From Adineta steineri (lineage: Eukaryota; Rotifera; Eurotatoria; Adinetida; Adinetidae): a DNA stretch of 64,000 nt. The stretch lies in assembly GCA_905250115.1 (NCBI GenBank), contig CAJNOI010000026.1, positions 598,790 through 662,789 of the forward strand, given 5' to 3'. Position 1 is the stretch's first letter. Each line of letters opens with the position of its first letter. A model generated the notes under the pieces. It ran no database searches, had not been told where the DNA came from, and was given only the letters and a program-made list of their open reading frames with translations. Made by a program: the position numbers and the translations under genes. This document shows, in pieces, positions 61,092-64,000 of the stretch.

Positions 61092-62633
61092 ATGTATGCT
61101 CCACCACCATCCGTTGCTGCACGTCGTAACCGTGGGTAAATAAATAAAATTTGACTCTTTCGTATTGTCTATATCAATTTTTAATTTTTGTTAAATAGAT
61201 CTGGCTTAGCTGCCGGCGGTCCACTTTTGGCTATATGTTGCCTTGGATTTATTCTTTTTCTTATTGCTGCAACGATTGTTCTTGCATTGATACCTGTGTA
61301 TCTATCAAAAAGAGGCGGTGGCACACCAAGTAAAGATTATTTATTCTGAATTTCTTTATTTTTTTATTACATTTTGTGTATTAAGGCACAACTACTCCAA
61401 CTTATCTTTTGACTATGAATTCTCGAACAGTGCCATTACCTGAGGGCAATTTGGATTCTGCATCACTGGCCGACGTTGGTGCTTCAGTAAATATATATTT
61501 GAATATAAGAGTATTCAAGATTGTATTATAAATACATTTACTATTGTAGGTGGACAAAGCGTTGAATATACCATCTGGTTCAACTCAAGTTACGGCTGGT
61601 GCAGTTGAAGCAACAAATGGTAAACGTAAACGAAGACAGTCGTAAGTACTCAACTGAATAATAAAGTGTTGAATGTATAGTTTAACTTCATTTTTTATAG
61701 CCGAGCTTTACGTAATAAACGTGGTGTTGATGGTACAACACTCTTGTGTACACTTCTTTTTAATAAGTTAAAATGTGATAAATGTGGTAACCTGGGATTC
61801 CTTGAGAGCATTAAATCTTTCGTAATCACAGATAGTATTGATATCGATGGTGTGCCGTATACTGATACATTTGATGCTAGTATTGACTTAATAGGTGAGT
61901 GAAGCATAAAAATATATCAAAAATATAAAATTTATTGCTTTAGATCACAGTTTTGGTCCAGTTGATTACGGTAAAGATATCATCTTTTATAATATCTTTT
62001 ATTCTTCTCTATCATATTTTGTGTGTTTAGAGGATTCTGATTTTTTTGAAGCGGCTTTTCCTGCTGACAACACGACGCTACCTCTTGGTCCCGTAGATAA
62101 AAAGTCATATCCTCCCATTGAAGCCCAGGTAAACATATACCTGAATATATTAAAATCAAAAATTTTGCATTAACTGATATACTGTTATAGATAGCAAAGC
62201 AGAACAATGTAAAAAGTAATCAAGTTGTTATTACCAGTGCAAATGTGCAAGGAGCTACGAAACGTAAACGACGTGGATTGTAAGTATTCAACTAAATAAT
62301 AAAATATCAAGTGTATAATTTAATTTACTTTATTAAAGTGCTAGTATGCGTGAACGTCGTTCTGGCAAATTCCTCGTTGTTATTTTCCATTTGGATGACT
62401 TACTTTGTCCCGACTGTGGTACTCCTACATTCTATAAATCTTTAGAAACTATACAAATCATCCTCGAGAATGTCGAGATTTGGTCAGGCGGTAATCCATA
62501 TTTTATTACATCTGCTTGTTATCCGTTTGACATAACTACCGGTAAGTTAAACATTTGATGTGTATATTACTTAATCTTTATTATTTTAGGTACTACAACT
62601 ACATCAGCACCTACTGCTAAACTTTCTGGTTAA
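61092..62633 (+). CDS. Type II membrane protein with duplicated CxxC module
   Basis: Ten exons: 61092-61135, 61199-61329, 61386-61486, 61550-61641, 61701-61894, 61944-61970, 62031-62128, 62191-62279, 62339-62541 and 62590-62633; 340 residues. A short cytosolic N-terminus (MYAPPPSVAARRNRG) is followed by a membrane helix (PLLAICCLGFILFLIAATIV). The outside part has two similar modules, each made of a spacer, a polybasic site (NGKRKRRQS; ATKRKRRGF) and a domain with CDKCG or LCPDCG. The introns after the two KRKRR sites have the same phase and related sequence, so exons and introns were duplicated together. KRKRR fits furin-type cleavage, which would release the modules. It ends in a Thr-rich tail. 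Family not recognised. Confidence 0.78.
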
Positions 62634-64000
62634 TGTTATTCCAAAGTACATTCTATAAACATTCATTTTTTTCTTTTCTAATCTTTTTTTCATACTAATC
62701 TTTTTTTCATACTAATCTTCTATATTTTAATCTATAACCAAAGACATTTTTATATTGATTATTTTTTTTAAATCACCAATCACAAAAACTAACAAAAAAG
62801 TTTCTTATATTTTTTTTTCATAAATAAATTCTTTGTATTGCTCTTATTAGTTAGAAAATTATTGTATTAATTGAAATTATATATTCGATAGAAGTGCTTT
62901 CCAAATGAAAGCAGCAATATTCCTTCATACTTTGACTAACATAAAAATAAAGGACTAATTTTACGCATTAAATGAGCAACTTTAAAATATTATTCGTTAT
63001 TTTTTTTTATCTAAATAATCTGTTGGCAAAAAGTTTCGAATATTTAGTATTTTCATACTTATTTTAAAATATATAATAAAATTGTTTGAGTACTGTCGCT
63101 CTTTCGTTCATACAAAATTTTTATTCAAAAGAAAATAATAGCCTGGATTTACTAATATTATACGTAAATTAACTTTTATGATTGTTATCTACCAAAGCAT
63201 GAAATAATATTACGACCGATTATATTAGAACGCACCGAAAAATAATTGCGCCTAGTGTTTTGTTGACATCGATGATTAGCCCTGTTTTGATGATAAATTA
63301 TAGATAAATGTAATTTCTTTTGACGTGTGTTTATCGACGATAAAGGGTGTATACTTTAAGTTAAACAGGTGGGTAATGACGAAAAAAAAGGCGTTCTACA
63401 GTCACATACGTAGATTCGTATTATTTTCGATGTTTATGTAGAAAAAAATATTCATTTTATATTGCAATCATCTCAGCAATGGAATATCGGAAAATTCTCG
63501 TTTAAACACGAGATTAATATATATCAAGATCGAACAGATATCACATGTTTCCGATTTTGAACAAGAGTTTTTTTGTTTATTTACAGGAAGTGTCGCAAAA
63601 ACACAATTTTATCTTTTTTAAATTTCAAGAAACTTAAAAAGTAAAGCAAAATTTAATTTCGTGATTTCGAAATCGAGCTTCACATCGCATTTTATAGACG
63701 AGTCTCGACTTGTGTGACATCTAGCTATTATTTTAAAATTTAACTTATACAATTAAATATGTAAACTTGTTTGAGTGTAAATAAGAGTTTGAAATTTTAC
63801 AATAAATTTGATTACTCATTATTCTGATGATAAATAAAAGTTAATTTAATATTTAATTAAATGATTTTATTCACTTTTATCTCGAGAAGCGTATGATTAA
63901 TATAAACAAAAAAAAGAAAATTTATTATTATGAATTAATAGACGTACTATATAAATAAAACAAACTTATTTTGACATAAATCGTATTTGATTCATTTAAA
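62634..64000. other. Intergenic to right edge
   Basis: AT-rich. A 17-bp unit (tttttttcatactaatc) is repeated about 2.5 times at 62677-62719 in the 3' flank of the preceding gene. Nothing else supported. Confidence 0.5.

Noticed and set aside
1..64000. tRNA, rRNA, CRISPR arrays or the spliced-leader RNA gene
   Set aside because: I looked for T-loop/anticodon patterns, rRNA-like GC-rich blocks, regular spacer arrays and a leader-plus-donor sequence and saw none; a covariance-model search would be decisive.

Overview
The window reads as nuclear DNA of a small invertebrate, most likely a bdelloid rotifer (inference). It is very AT-rich. Genes are dense, with introns mostly of 45-70 bp of the gtaagt...ttttag type. 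Two proteins belong to the F-box families that are expanded in bdelloids. There are short tracts of the bdelloid-type telomere repeat TGTGGG, two metabolic genes that look horizontally acquired, and AG acceptors just upstream of several start codons, as expected of a lineage with spliced-leader trans-splicing. I rebuilt most genes exon by exon from both strands. Where I give a protein length, the exon lengths sum to a multiple of three, after allowing for the frameshifts I list.

Layout. 1-5 kb: tail of a secreted Thr/Cys-rich protein, an F-box gene (-), a ZZ zinc-finger gene (+) and a germin-like cupin gene (-). 5.2-8 kb: a NOX5-type NADPH oxidase (+) with two frameshifts. 10-14 kb: a small gene with a premature stop, a large F-box gene (-) and a decayed cytochrome-b5-reductase pseudogene (-). 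14-16 kb: GC-rich islands and a possible broken unknown gene. 16-23.5 kb: two divergent unknown genes, ACADSB (+) and a transgelin/calponin-like gene (-). 24.7-32.9 kb: a tetraspanin interrupted by an assembly gap, a PHF24/GINIP-like gene, a secreted EGF protein (-) and RBM22 (+). 34.7-42.4 kb: three related nuclear receptors in alternating orientation. 44.6-51.9 kb: a membrane-anchored GalT/HIT-like gene (-) with a small opposite-strand gene inside one intron, a cysteine synthase (-) and a ZC2HC1-type zinc-finger gene (+). 52.8-59 kb: a uronosyl 2-O-sulfotransferase-like gene (-) and a three-part VWA / zinc-cluster / endonuclease V gene (-). 61-62.6 kb: a type II membrane protein with a tandemly duplicated, polybasic-site-flanked CxxC module (+).

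The most novel item is the VWA-endonuclease V gene. Its last intron places a TAA stop exactly at the donor, so intron retention would give a VWA-only protein and splicing would give a nuclease fusion. Also notable are the nested antisense gene that shares its last codons with a splice donor of its host, the duplicated CxxC module with homologous introns, and the nuclear-receptor cluster with an unusual P-box. Five +1 frameshifts in A/T runs of 7-9 bases in four otherwise intact genes look more like sequence error than decay, but this needs checking. Gene functions here are largely independent; only two same-strand pairs look operon-like.
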